Assembly (NCBI GenBank): GCA_009760855.2
Contig: WPIO01000041.1
Span: 161,501 to 225,500, forward strand
Length of the DNA stretch: 64,000 bases
DNA from: Cristatella mucedo
Lineage: Eukaryota; Bryozoa; Phylactolaemata; Cristatellidae
Reading direction: 5' to 3'
Made by a program: the position numbers and the translations under genes. A model generated the notes under the pieces. That model was not told the origin of the DNA. It worked only from the letters and a program-made list of their open reading frames with translations, and ran no database searches. Shown here piece by piece: positions 12,489-49,153 of the stretch (positions within the stretch are counted from its first letter, which is position 1; each line of letters begins with the position of its first letter).

Positions 12489-12984
12489 AAATTATAAGAG
12501 AACCAGAGCTTAACGTCGCCGCACAACGCTCGCTTTGAGTAATGTAAAGTAAGGATAGTTCACGGAACAGCTTGATTTACATAGCAGCCGAATATACGTA
12601 GCAACTATTACCTCGCTTGCTGTGCGATATAAAGACTTACCGGCTGCAGGACTACGATCTAGTTCCAGGGACATGATGAGTGAACATCTTGCCCTGGGCT
12701 AAGACCCAGGAGGGAGAAGGATCAAACGATTAGGGCGATAGTATCCGGAGATATTAGATCCGGGCTTGCACGCATCGCTGCTTTTCCTGAATGGCTGGAT
12801 AAGTAATGCTTTCGGCATCCGCGACCCAGAAGAGCTCTAAGCCGATAAGAACGACTAAAGCGGTCTTGCTAGCGAGCTAACCACAGAGTGGGTATTTTAG
12901 GCGTCGACACTGACGAGTATACGTCGGAGGTTGCTGGCCTTTACTTTACCCGCTTAGCTGCTTCGTTCCCAGTCATTGGCAACG

Positions 12985-13195
12985 GAACAGACACTGTGCA
13001 TACTGCCACTTACTACATTTGCATGCTGACCCTGTGCATGTCAACCCTAACCATGTTATTCGTTGTTTATCAAGCATGATATTACTCACCATTCAATTGC
13101 ATTTCCCTTTGCAGCAAATGTAAAGTGCCTAGAGAGAGATTGAGTTCTCTGAGGGCGCTTTATCAAGTGCATTATAATTATTATTTACAAGTGCG
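12985..13195 (+). mobile_element. LINE family B 3' UTR
   Basis: It contains the repeated UTR words GCATGCTGACCCTGTGCATG and the hairpin end GTGCCTAGAGAGAGATTGAG, TTCTCTGAGGGCGC, then AT-rich (ATT)n. There is no coding part. Confidence 0.75.
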
Positions 13196-13679
13196 TGATA
13201 AGCAGCTGATAAGATGGCGTCGGGTGCTACGCTAGCAGAAGCCTGGTCGGACGGCTCACCGAAGACTATATTCTCCCACCAAAAATAGCATTGAGTGATT
13301 AGAAAACTGCGCCAGCTGCAGCACCCAACCTACCGCTATGTTTGCTGTCAGAACGAACAAGCATGCAATAACTAGCCTCCATCACTTAGCAGCAGACCGC
13401 CAGCGCTGAGGGTTGAGTTTATCATTAGCCCACAGCGAATAAATGCAGAAAGGCGAGCCTAGGCCGTGGTACGGGCTAATAGAAATAAGCTATCGAACAA
13501 GATACTGGCCCGCACCAGTGGAGCTCTCAAGAAGGATTTTATTTCTAATCACACTGCGTCTGCGCATGCGTGCTGTTGCCGTTGAGGCATTAATTTGCAG
13601 TGCTGAATTTATATGGTCAAACATGGATTCAGTCAAGATGAATATCTTCAGGTTTCTTGCAAAGGGCTGACTTTCTCGC

Positions 13680-13995
13680 TCTCAAGATTGGTTTTCTATC
13701 CAGCATCGCTCCAGCGACGTCTGCCCACAAAAGTGCTATTACAAAATGAATTGTCATAGGATGACCACGTTGCCTCTAATGAGGGACATTGCCGAAATCA
13801 GCGGCTGGTTAGACAAGATTACGACAGCCAAACGAGTTCACGCATTTTCAACATCGCGTCTAGATTGCTGCAACGCCCTTTATTCATGACGTCTGGCCTA
13901 TGCCGTTAATCGTTTGAAAGAGTTGCGTAACTACCTGGCTCGTCTGGTCTTTCAACAGTGGCATAGCTGCTGTTGACATCACTTTTGTCTGAGCT
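13680..13995 (+). mobile_element. LINE family B, very decayed RT fragment
   Basis: Broken frames near 13796-13970 resemble the family B segment LDRDTTSKLVHAF / RLDFCNSL / RLQLVQNSAARLV. It is strongly diverged. Confidence 0.5.
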
Positions 13996-13999
13996 TCTG

Positions 14000-15190
14000 T
14001 ATGACTCCTCACCAAAAACTGGAATCGATTTCTAGAGCATCAAGTGTGGCTAGCAGGTCGTCGCTGCAATCGCAAACCCCAGCCGCGATTTCCAACCTCT
14101 GACCTCGTCGCCCGTATGGCGTCAGCTCTCGCCGAGCGACCCTGTCCTTCGCAGCAATTTGTCTAATTAAAGTGTCTGCTAAAGAAGTATGTGTTCCGAC
14201 ACTATTTCACACCAGAGAACTAGTCTTTTTCGTTCCTGTGTTCTATACGTGCTAACTGTGCACAATTTAGTGCATGCTACTGACCAGAGGTCCTACTAGC
14301 CCGCGGCCGCGAGTGTCTGCTTACATTTGCTTTAGCGTGCTCGCCTAAGCGAGATACTCGCTTGCTTTTGAATTCTTTATAGGATGCATATGCCATCGTG
14401 CCGTTGTTATTGATTCTTTTTCAGCTAGTTGCAAAATTTCCGGCTGGGGATCTGGCACTCTGCGACGAGGCTACACGAACGACTCATTACTAAACAGGGT
14501 AGCTTATTTCAATATTCTCCACGGATACGCCGAGCGATTTCTTAATCTCGTATACTCAAGATAAACAGAAAAAACCCACAGCTGCTAGCAGAAAAACGCC
14601 CCGGTGAGATCGTGCAATCGTCTTTTGATGTTCACCAGTACGAGCTGCAGCAGTCTCGGACGAGATTGGCGTTTCGGTCGGTCGGGCGACTTAGCTAAAG
14701 TGCGAGGAAATAAGCTGATAGGAAATAACCCGCTGCAAACCTCCGGGAGCCCTCCGGCTGCTCGCGTGGCCGTTGCATCCGGTCGTCTTACCGACCGGAT
14801 TTGCTGGGCTGGGCTGGGCTGAGCTGAGCTACTAGTCGACCCGAGGTGACCAGAGTTAAAAGACCAGATCAGGACTAGAAACATGGGTACGCCATGAGCT
14901 ATCGAAGCTCGTTGCCGAGAACTTGGGCCGAGCACAAGTAACTCAACTGTGGCAATATAATAAAATTGTGTGAGTGAAATCGAGTGACTCGTGACGTAGG
15001 AGTAATTTCACACCACTCAGAATGAAATTCTGACCTCAGGAAGAGTGGTCTATTGCTAGCGGTGATCGCATAATGCTCGAGTAAGTATCAAGGCTATAGG
15101 TTCAGTAACTGTGAAACGACCAACTCAAATGCAGTGTACTACTCCACCTCGCAAGGCATTGTAGCAGTCGCTTTTCTGAATCAAATTGTT
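14000..15190. other. No gene seen
   Basis: A short (GGGCT)n run lies at 14806-14826. Frames at 14585-14935 lack domain motifs. Confidence 0.5.
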
Positions 15191-15194
15191 TAGC

Positions 15195-15600
15195 TACACC
15201 TCGTACGAACCTCGAATCCTTTGGGGACCGTGCCTTTAGTTCATATGCTTCCAAAGAATAGAAATCGCTCCCGCCTCACGTCACGACATCCCTGCCGTAT
15301 TTAAAGAAGCTAAAACGCAGCTATTTGTCACAGCATTTAGTGGGTCCGTGTAATTCTTCCTATATGTGCTCATGCGTGCTGAAAACCACCGTGCATGATG
15401 CCACTGACCAGTTTTGCATACTGACTCTGTGCATGATGTTACTTCTAACCATGTTATCCTTGTTGACGTTGTGCACTCTATTGCTAACCGTACGGTCGCT
15501 TCGCGCTTCCTTTGAATCATATTTAAAGTGCATAGGCAGTAATTAAGTTCTCTGAGGGCGCTATGCAAATGTATTATATTATTATAATTACTGTGTGGAC
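15195..15600 (+). mobile_element. LINE family B 3' coding end and UTR
   Basis: It starts at the segment encoding RTNLESFGDRAFSSY and passes through the UTR. It ends at TTCTCTGAGGGCGCTATGCA and an AT-rich tail near 15570-15590. Confidence 0.7.
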
Positions 15601-17080
15601 ATGCACTCCGAATAGCTGGCGATGCGGCCAGGCGACAGTCGGTGCGCTCTCAGGTTGCACGATGTAGAAGGCGCGGAAGCACGACCTCAGCCGACTCATT
15701 CCTCATAGGTTCGCGAGCGAGCCTCTGGGAAGCGATGGCTCATTGCTAGTGTCGTAACTGCATCCTCTCCGCGAGAGTTAAACTCTATGCGTTTTCTAGT
15801 TCGTCCGCAAACTGTCACAGCCGCCATCCCCATTAAAAGTTTAATAAAGCTAACTCAATGCTGAGGCTTCTCTCACTGCACATCCACACTGACGTGCCGC
15901 CAGCATAGCCTGACTTGGTGAGATTCAAAAAGGAAGCTTCAAGCTCACCCTCTCTAACAGCCTTTGCTTCGCCTGAATGAGTCGTTATCTTTATGCTCTG
16001 AAGCATTCTAAAATGTGATGTTCCTATCGTTCATAAGCTCGTACGGTTTTTTCTAGTAAGTGCGAATAGCCTCGAAAAATTTGTAAGAAGGAAAACTACG
16101 CTCGTGGCACTCTAGAGAGTCCGCATTCATTTCCGTTAGTGAGCACTCTGTCATCGTTCTCTTGCTGCCCTCGTTCTCATTCTGCTCTTGTTTTCCTTCC
16201 GCCCTGTTCTCTTTCTAGCCTCGGCAGCTCTTTCTATCGGCAGAGTATCACTTCTGTTTTGACCTGTATAACTTTTACAACTCCTGAACTCACTCGCATC
16301 TGTTTGACACCTTCGAAGAAGTGTATACTGCACACGGGGACAGTCCTGTTTCCTATACCGACATCCTGCTTTCCGGTATGTCTCGACATGGTGCCGACGG
16401 ATTCATGTTCAGCGCCGCCTGGATTCAACTGGTGCGTTGATGACGCGGATGCCTATTATTACAGGTCTGGAGCTGTGAGATTTCGGATGCAGAGCGTCAA
16501 ATAAAGTAAGCAGCAGCTAATTCAACAGCCCCGCGTAAATAGCGGCAGAAGAACTACGATTTCCATCTCGCTGTCAAAGGACTTGAAACATTGCCTTCAC
16601 CAGGATTCGAACCCGAGACTTTGGTCATACGGTGTGAGAAAGTCACCGTTGGACTAGGGTGCACTGCACGCTGTGCTGTGCACGCGCGCTGAAAGCGGAT
16701 CGTCCCGGGCTTACACTATCTAGCTTGACCTTATCTGCGTGTATAGGCCTGACGGCGAACCCCCTGTGGCCATTCAGTTTGGCCACCTGGTCGCTGGAGC
16801 GGACAGAAGCCAGCGTTAGTCCTGCATCCCAATGTTGAACGCTCTAGGATGAGTAGTCTCGATAGCTCAATGGGTTCGGTAGCTCAGCCGATCGGTAGCC
16901 CCAGCGGTTGCTGCATCGCTGCCTGCTCGAGGCGAAACTCTTCTTCAGCGCTCAGTCGCGCCGGTTGCTCTGCGCCCTCAAAGAAATCCACTAACCTCCC
17001 GCCGGGGACGCACTGTCGACGCAGCTTGCAGCGATTGCTCGCCGCTGGCCTTCTCTCTCTGTCCTCGTCAATGCTCGTGC
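15600..17080. other. No firm gene; downstream flank of AMN
   Basis: It holds the tRNA-like sequence at 16.6 kb and an acidic minus-strand frame ending at a TGA (about 16890-16995, FFEGAEQPARLSAEEEFRLE). That frame is an alternative AMN 3' end. Confidence 0.4.
16586..16665 (-). pseudogene. tRNA-like sequence (pseudo-tRNA or SINE head)
   Basis: The minus strand has CTCGGGTTCGAATCCTGGTG (T-arm/box B) about 40 bases after TGCACCCTAGTCCAACGGTG. The acceptor ends pair only partly and no normal anticodon loop with T33 can be drawn. I do not call a functional tRNA. Confidence 0.35.
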
Positions 17081-17087
17081 TGCATCT

Positions 17088-41517
<24,430 letters not shown>

Positions 41518-42748
41518 CTGCAACGGCACCACACGGCACTACGACGGCACTACGCGGAACGCACGCACGTACGCCTAGCTCAGTGCCGGCGGATGGCGTG
41601 GGCGCCGTGCTAGAGCGATAGGAGATCAGCGTCAGGAGAAGTGTGCTCGGTCGTAAGTGCTTAATCCTCCCTCCCCCGCCCCGCCAGGCCCACCCGCTAG
41701 CTGCCACTCACTCGACCCCTGCAGGGGTCAGTAGTCACCGGCCCCAAACGCCACGTCTCGCTGTTTGCGTCATCATGCTGCACTCTGCTAAACTCAGCGA
41801 AAATGCAAGCCAGCAGCGAAAGGCTACCGCGGCCTGGCCTGGCTAGCCTTGGCCAATCTTATCTCACCGAGACGCGATGGAAATCGGTTAGGAAAAAATA
41901 CTCATAAAAAAGGGGAAGTCTCGCGTACGAAAACGTACCGGCGGGAAAGCCGGTCTGTGGATCAAAAAGACTACGAAGGCGTGCGCAGAGTCTGGCTAGC
42001 GGGTAAATTCACGTGCCAATGCCACTCCGTCTCCGCGGGTTTGCGGCTCCACGACGAGAGCGAAGCCACTGCGCCTAGGTCAAAGGTCCTAGGTCAAAGG
42101 AGGGTCGAAAGGTGACGCGACTTCGCTTCGAGACATTATTAGCAGCTCTCTACTGCGGTCGCGCAAGAGTTGAACGGGCCCCTTGCTAATTTAGCTGCCG
42201 GGCGACGCTGGGTGACTTGCGACGCGCGACGTAGACGCACGCTCGCTCGCTCGTCGCTTCTCGGCGGCGCGCCATGCTGTGAAGTATGGCCAGCGGTGGA
42301 CGGCTGGGCGGGTAGTTTTCGCACCAGCCTGCTGCAATGAAGAGCGGCTGGACCGATCGAACGCCTGGCGTGACGGGATATAACTGGACTGGTTTGCTGA
42401 TGGGCGGTATTTTAGGAGACCTGAAGCGGGGCGCGTGCAGGCTACGCGCAAGCTCCCCGTTTCGGAATCCGCCGAAGAATGAAAGCTCAGGGTACTGTTG
42501 GAGGCCCCCCACATATCGAAACGATCTCGTACATTCTGTGACCTTGAAAAGCCGCGGGACTAATTAAGGTGCCTCCCAGAGGCGAAATCGGTGGCAACGC
42601 ATGGCACATCGGATAGTAGCTTTCGGTCGTTTCGAGACCACGCCCTCGCCACGAGGGGCCTAGCGGACTGGGCGACTAGGCGGCAAACGGCGACTAGGGC
42701 AGCGACGACTCGAAGCTCTGTGCCGCCATATTGGTTTGTCTGGCGCTC

Positions 42749-42749
<1 letters not shown>

Positions 42750-42834
<85 letters not shown>

Positions 42835-42844
42835 AGAAAGAGAG

Positions 42845-42886
<42 letters not shown>

Positions 42887-42918
42887 ATAGTGAGAGAGAG
42901 AGAGAGAGAGAGAGAGAT
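42750..42918. repeat. (GA)n
   Basis: Nearly pure GA from 42750 to 42832, then interrupted (GCCAGAAAG, CGAG, AAATAGT) to 42917. Confidence 0.93.
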
Positions 42919-44186
42919 CGCAATGGCAGTCAGCTCGAAAACTTACCGAAAGTGAGCATCCAGCAGTTCAGACAAACTGCAAACCACGCCATCGCAGTGG
43001 GAGTGCTACTGGACGACCGCAGCAACGCGTAGCTGGTTCGAGAAGCTGACGGCCAGCAGCTGACGGCCAAAAAACTCCAGCCTCGACAAACCTAACCGCA
43101 CTACTGCGCACGCACGCCTGGCTAGGGACGTCGGTAGGTGGATTTAGGGCGGAAGGGGAGGAGGGCTACTTTCGATAGCCAGCGCAAATCGCCGCCTGTC
43201 ACCGACGCCGGCTCAAGTGTACCCCGAGCGCGATAGCATTATCTTCAAGTGCTCTAAAGGAGGCCCCCCTCTCAGTACGAGACGAAAGAAGCGGGTCTTC
43301 TGCGTCTGTAAACGGGGCGTTGGTAAACGGGCGGCAGCAAGCTGCCGGCGCTCGACCATGTGCGAAACGCGAGGGTCAGGGTCACTTCGTCGCGCTCCGC
43401 TGCATGCACTGTGGTGCCGTTTGGTCATTTCATAGCAAGCCTTTCTCGAAAGTTTCTCGCAAGTGAAAACTATGCATACCAATATTTATCTCTGCATATG
43501 TATAACCGGAAGAATGGGAATATTTGGCATGCCAGGGGACCCTCGAATGATTCTTGGCAAAATATCGCGAGAGGCAAAGTTGACAGGCAACCAGTTTTTC
43601 GAAGCATTCACTTCAGTAATAATACGAATAGTCCTTCGTGTTGTTATGCGTGATGCTCCTATCACCAAAATGGCCTCCTGCGTTTCCTTTCATATCAGGC
43701 GAAGACCCTAGAGTCAAATCTAGTACTCTCACTATTGTTATTATTATTATTATTATTGTTATTATTATTATTCATGCTTTCTAGCGTAGCGATCGCCGTT
43801 TGAGCTTTTAGTTCTATAGAAACCCGGCCGCAAGTTTAGCTCAACATACCTACTTTGGACATCCAGTTTTCCCTCACTTTCTTTGCCGGTTCGCGGTTTG
43901 TCCTCGGGCGGGGGAGGGGTTTAGAGAGTCGTCGGTGCATAATCGATTACTCTGAGTAACGGGTCCAGCAGCTTGTGCAGCTGGACGAACGAATTTGCTT
44001 TAGCCTTTGCGAATATCCTTCCAGTGCTTTTTTTTGCAGCGATGTCAATTAGCTGTGAGGCAGTTTGATGGAAGGACCGTCGACAATTACTCACGATACT
44101 CACGAATTCAGTTTCATGACCTGAACAGCATCAGGTATGTCAATTGACGGAATCGAACATAACGTCCGTACACTCAATCGCGATGT

Positions 44187-44255
44187 ACTAGAACGCTAAG
44201 AGTCGAAGTTTCAGCACAGTGTCGCTAAAAGTCGAAGTTTCAGCACTAATGACAG
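44187..44255. repeat. Direct duplication of GCTAARAGTCGAAGTTTCAG
   Basis: CGCTAAGAGTCGAAGTTTCA GCAC occurs at 44192 and again with one change at about 44223, ending in GCAC both times. Confidence 0.8.
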
Positions 44256-44589
44256 CTAGAAGAGCAGCTGAAGCCGGAGCCGAAGCGATCGTTTAGTGCG
44301 GGGAATGGAAAATCCAACACTTTGGTGAGAGCCGGGGCAATCACGCGACTGACTGCATAAATCAAGTTTGGTCGAGTGAAGGCAATGCGAACGGAATATG
44401 AATATAAGTAATAAATACAAAACAAATGATTGCACATTGAGTGGTGCCCTGCAGACGCGATTCGTGGGCCCCCCCCCCCGCTGACGTCCTACTCGGAAGA
44501 AACACTTTTAAGATATGCATCGGCCACGAGCACTGCACTGAGTGAAATCCGACAGCTTCATCAGCGAACCGAAACGCCTAAGACGCTAA

Positions 44590-44800
44590 AAGTAATGGCG
44601 ATTCGTGCACCCTCATTTGTACGGCCTCTTCGTTCTCCTGCTCAGTCGTACGTATCGGCAGAAATTCCTCACCGGGCTTCTTCGCGTAGCACCAGCCGCC
44701 CGCTCTTCGGACTAGAGTCGCTTAGCTGTGCCTCGAAGCAACCTCAAATCCTTTGGAAGCGCGTGAGCTCAGCTCGCACGCCACCGAAGCATGCAGATCT
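44590..44800 (+). mobile_element. LINE family B, decayed coding fragment
   Basis: The frame reading RPLFGLESLSCASKQPQILW matches the family B region before the FGDRAFSSYAPKAWNSLP motif. It is diverged and GC-enriched. Confidence 0.5.
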
Positions 44801-45284
44801 CGCTGGCGTTTCACTGCATCGCGGACTCTGCTACGTTGGTCTGAAGCTATAAGGCTACCCGTGCCCAGCAGCATGCGCTCTGTCCTCGTGCTGCATTTTC
44901 GAAAGAATACCTGCGCGCTGCTACTCTGAACGTTAGCACTAACCAATCGGCACGTTGCCAACGGGCTGCAGCCGGGTCCGGTGCGCTCCTTGCGTCCGGT
45001 GCCGCAAGTAAGCGTCGCCAGTCCTGGCCGGCGGGTGCAAAATACCGACGAACGAGGCAGCTGGCGCGGCTTAAGGATCGCAGTTGCTTGCCTCGACTGA
45101 TGCCGACAGCATGCTGACCGGTGCGTGGGATGGCAGCAGTAAAGGGCGCCCGTGCCTAAACATGAGTGATCTGCACAAAACTCCCCTGCGCACAGTACAT
45201 ACAGCATCGCATACGAGAGACATCCGGCTCCGATAGTTAGCAATTCAAGAACCACTAATAATTACTAGGGCTATCGCTCGCACT

Positions 45285-45530
45285 GTTCCCTGTGATTTGT
45301 CCTTTATGTGCTTATGTTCACTGACACTTTTGCAAGCTGCCACTAACCACACTTGCATGCTGACCCTGTGCATATCACCCCTAACCATGTTATTCATGCT
45401 GTTTACCAAGCATGATACTTCCACTCACCCTACGATCGTGTTTCCTGTGCAGCAAATGTAAAGCATCTAGAAAGAGACTGAGTTCTCTGGGGGCACTTTA
45501 TCAAGTGTATTATTATTATTATTACATTAT
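45285..45530 (+). mobile_element. LINE family B 3' UTR
   Basis: UTR words (ACTTGCATGCTGACCCTGTG), the hairpin end (GAGTTCTCTGGGGGCACTTT) and (ATT)n at 45509-45527. Confidence 0.75.
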
Positions 45531-45639
45531 TGTGTCTGATACAAAATTTCAACGCTTGGCTGTGATTTCTTTCCAGAAGGCGTAAAGTTCGTGGGAATAT
45601 ATTTTATTCTCGAAAGGGCTGTTCAATTTTACTACCATT

Positions 45640-46015
45640 ACAATGGTACAGCTTCAGAAGAGAATTGGTGGTTATCGTCCCTCGTCGGGCAATACAAGAT
45701 TATTGACTTGCGTCACGGCATCTTTCGACTTGACCACGTTTAAAAAGAAACTAAAAACGCATCTATTTATCACAGCATTTAGTGGATCCTTGCGATTTGA
45801 CCTTTATGCACATATGTGTGCTGACACAGCGCATACCACCACTAACCATACTTGCATGCTGACCCTATGCATGTCACCCCTAAACATGTCATTCTTGTTG
45901 TTTATTGAGCGTGCTGCCACTAGCTTTTCGATGTGCTTCTTTTGAAGCAAATTTAGAGTGCCTAGAAAGAGATTGAGCTCTCCGAGGGCGCTATATCAAA
46001 TGTATTACTATTATA
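45640..46015 (+). mobile_element. LINE family B coding end and 3' UTR
   Basis: The frame encodes TTFKKKLKTHLFITAFSGSL, followed by UTR and the tail GCCTAGAAAGAGATTGAGCT, CTCCGAGGGCGC, TATTACTATTAT. It is a second insertion next to the previous one. Confidence 0.75.
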
Positions 46016-46379
46016 ACGGTAGGACGCAAGTACCCATGAGCTGGGTCGTCCTAATGCGTGCAAGTCCTTACGCACGGGGTAAGATACAGTCGATAGGTAG
46101 TTTATCACGGTACTTTTCCACGCCTGCTTTCAAGCACCCGCGTGGGAGTCTAGGCGGCTATCTGCTATTCTATCGGCAAGCAGCTTCTCTCCTGTAGCCC
46201 TGGTGTCGTTACGAAACTTGCCGCTGAGGTACCGGCTGCAGAGAGCAGCACAGAGGACGTGCCCAGGAGTAGTTTCGGTGTAGTCCACTGAGGCCTGGCA
46301 TTTCCGGTGAAACTATGTCTAGAGGTCAGTGGCCGAACCTCGGACGGTAAGGACAGCAATTCACCGAGGCAAGTGCTTC

Positions 46380-47870
46380 TGCCTCGATCGCATATCCTCT
46401 ACGGCCGATCCTCCATGACCGATCCTTTACGGCCGATCCTACATGACCGATCCTCTATGGCCGATCCTCCATGACCGATCCTCTATGGCCGATCTTCGAT
46501 GACCGACCCTCTATGACTTATCCTCTATGACCGATCTTTTATGACCGATCCTCAATGACCGATCCTTTATGACCGATCCTTTATGACCGATCCTCTATGG
46601 CCGATCCTCTATGACCAATCCCCTATAGCCGATCTTCGATGACCGATCCTCTATGACTTATCCTCTATGACCGATCTTTTATGACCGATCCTCTATGGCC
46701 GATCCTCTATGACCGATCCTTTATGACCGATCCCCTATAGCCGATCTTCGATGACCGATCCTCTATGACTTATCCTCTATGACCAATCTTTTATGACCGA
46801 TCCTCAATGACCGATCCTCCATGACCGATCCTTTATGACCGATCCTTTATGACCGATCCTCTATGGCCGATCCTCTATGGCCGATCCTCTATGGCCGATC
46901 CTCTATGACTGATCCTCTATGACCGATCCTCCATAACCGATCTTTTATGACCGATCCTCAATGACCGATCCTCCATGACCGATCCTCCATGACCGATCCT
47001 CTATGACCGATCCTCTATGACCGATCCTCTATGGCCAATCCTCTATGGCCGATCCTCTATGACCGATCCTCTACGGCCGATCTTCGATGACCGATCCTCT
47101 ATGACTTATCCTCTATGACCTATCTTTTATGACCGATCCTCTATGGCCGATCCTCTATGACGATCCTCTATGGCCGATCCTCTATGGCCGATCCTCTATG
47201 TCCGATCCTCTATGGCCGATCCTCTATGGCCGATCCTCTATGGCCGATCCTCTATGGCCGATCCTCTATGGCCGATCCTCTATGACTTATCCTCTATGAC
47301 TTATCCTCTATGACTTATCCTCTATGACCGATCCTCTATGACCGATCCTCTATGACCGATCCTCTATGGCCGATCTTCTCCTCTACGGCCAATCCTCTCC
47401 TCCACAATTCTTACGCAACGACATCTACTCTCCAACTGCCGACTATGGCACATCTTTTTCAGCGGTCCTGAACTGTTACTTCTATGCTACTCACTACCTC
47501 AACTGCTCTCCTAACTCTGCTATGCTTCCCACTTTCTCTTTGATGCGTGAGACGAAGTCTGTTGGCTACCGATTGCGTACCGAAAGCCGCTTAGGCTGTG
47601 AGTGCGCTATACAAAACTCTCCTGCGTAACACCCACATGGTCTTTATGACTTTGTGGTGTTACTGACGGAGATACATTACATTACATTTACGGCCGATCC
47701 TCTATAGCCAATCCTCTGTGGCCAATCCTCCACGACTGACCTTCTATGGCCGATCCTCTTGGGCCGAAACTCTATGGCCGATCCTCTATGTCCGATCCTC
47801 TATGACCGATCCTCTATGGCCGATCTTCTATGGCCGATCTTCTAGACGGGCCTCTTATCTAGGCCGAAAG
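46380..47870. repeat. 14-bp minisatellite (CCGATCCTCTATGR), higher-order
   Basis: About 80 head-to-tail units of the type CCGATCCTCTATGA or CCGATCCTCTATGG. It is broken once by a LINE A tail at about 47388-47693 and resumes to 47850. Variant units recur in blocks: GATCTTCGAT starts at 46491, 46631, 46743 and 47079, spaced 140, 112 and 336 bases, all multiples of 14. The edges are diverged. Confidence 0.93.
47388..47693 (+). mobile_element. LINE family A 3' tail inside the minisatellite
   Basis: The sequence from CACAATTCTTACGCAACGAC to GAGATACATTACATTACATT is the 3' end of family A (the coding end and UTR of the copy at 7.1 kb). The 14-bp minisatellite lies on both sides, so this is an insertion into, or capture by, the array. 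No clear target-site duplication was found. Confidence 0.75.
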
Positions 47871-48462
47871 CATGCAGCTGATGGCTATAGCTCCTCGTGT
47901 CCAATGGCTTGATAAAAGTGGGACTCTCCAGCCTGTTATCAAAGGCGCCCGTCGGACCACCTTCGCTCGATAGACAAGAGACCAAGTGTCAAGGTCGGAC
48001 AGTCATTGGACGACCCATGAGCCTTTTGCGTGTGACCCCTCTGGCTAGAGGCGCACAGAGGAGCGAGAGATGGAAGGTGCGATGCTAGTCTGACAAATAT
48101 TGAACCTCAGTATGCAACCTAGCTCCGCCTTTAGTATACATTTTAGCCAGCCCATACTTAAGTGCAGAACGCTCACGAGGTGGCCGCTCGTTTCCCTTGC
48201 ACGAAAAAGAGTGCTTGCTAGACACGACAGAGATGACGTGAAACGAAGAGACCAATAGCAGCAGTCCTCTTATTTCGATTTTACATGGATTCATTGAGCT
48301 TTTGGAACACGAGTACGTCAGATATGCAAGACGTACGACTAGTGATAAAGCGGTCTGGGAGATTATGTCTCTGTGCTGGATTAAGATTTCTTAACGCGCC
48401 AGCTATTGTAAGCTCGGACAGCAACGCCAAGCAGTGCTTAAAAATGATGGGCAATAGTAAAT

Positions 48463-48640
48463 GAGAGCCGTGATGGCACACTAGGTAAGGCAGATGTTTT
48501 TCACGACCTCGGCACCGAGGTCGTGGGTTCGAATCCTGTGGTGGGCAATGCTTTATTGCCGGTGCAAGCAGTTGTAATAGCCTTAAAGGCTCTTCTGCCA
48601 ATATCCAAAAGAGGCTGTGAAATCAGCTAGTATTTTTTTA
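48463..48640 (+). mobile_element. SINE S2, best preserved
   Basis: GAGCCGTGATGGCACACTAG, GAGGTCGTGGGTTCGAATCC, GTGGGCAATGCTTTATTGCC, AGCCTTAAAGGCTCTTCTGC, AATCAGCTAGTATTTTTTT. Boxes A and B of an RNA polymerase III promoter are clear. Confidence 0.75.
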
Positions 48641-48993
48641 AATGACCTGCTGCAGGAAATATGAAAGTGACACTTCACGACTAAGCTCTGCACCGACTAC
48701 TTAGCCAAGAAGAAAGTCTGATGATTTTTTTGTTGGGAGCCGATACTAACGAGTGTTTGTCTAAACTCTGGCTTCGTTAAAGTTGATAACAAACGTGCGT
48801 GATTTTGAGTTTGAGTGAGTGAATTTGCGTGAGTGTGTGATTCCCCGTCCCTTTCGTAAATATAAGCCGCCAATGCGACGCTTAAGTTGTACCATATGTG
48901 ATACTTATCTTACTATGGTGGTAAAGCTACAATAATTGTCATAATAAAAACAGGAAAAATAATTAGAAAACCCCCATAGCAGCACCTTACAAA

Positions 48994-49145
48994 ATTCATG
49001 TGCGTAGCGCGACAGGACAACTTAATCCCTATTCAGGCGCTTCACTATATCACGGGCTCGAGTCCACGACCCCGGCCATCAGATTCATTCCTTTTGACCT
49101 TCATTCGACGTGAGCAACCTAACCACAGGGCCAAACGACCTTGCA
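48994..49145 (-). mobile_element. SINE S1, near full length
   Basis: Reversed tail (AACTTAATCCCTATTCAGGC), GGGCTCGAGTCCACGACC and AACCTAACCACAGGGCCAAA. It lies directly beside the MITE at 49.15 kb. Confidence 0.72.
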
Positions 49146-49153
49146 CTTTTGTG

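Larger units (their letters stand above)
41530..44590. other. Upstream flank of AMN; no gene defined
   Basis: GC-rich to about 42.5 kb. It should hold the AMN promoter and the missing first exon. A (GA)n block lies at 42.75-42.92 kb and an (ATT)n run at 43734-43772. Frames at 43.2-43.7 and 44.4 kb have no motifs. Confidence 0.4.

Noticed and set aside
16586-16665. Functional tRNA gene on the minus strand
   Set aside because: The T-arm is good, but acceptor pairing is incomplete and no standard anticodon arm can be drawn.
46395-47390. Possible CRISPR array (short units repeated many times)
   Set aside because: Units are contiguous 14-mers with no unique spacers, in a eukaryotic genome; it is a minisatellite.
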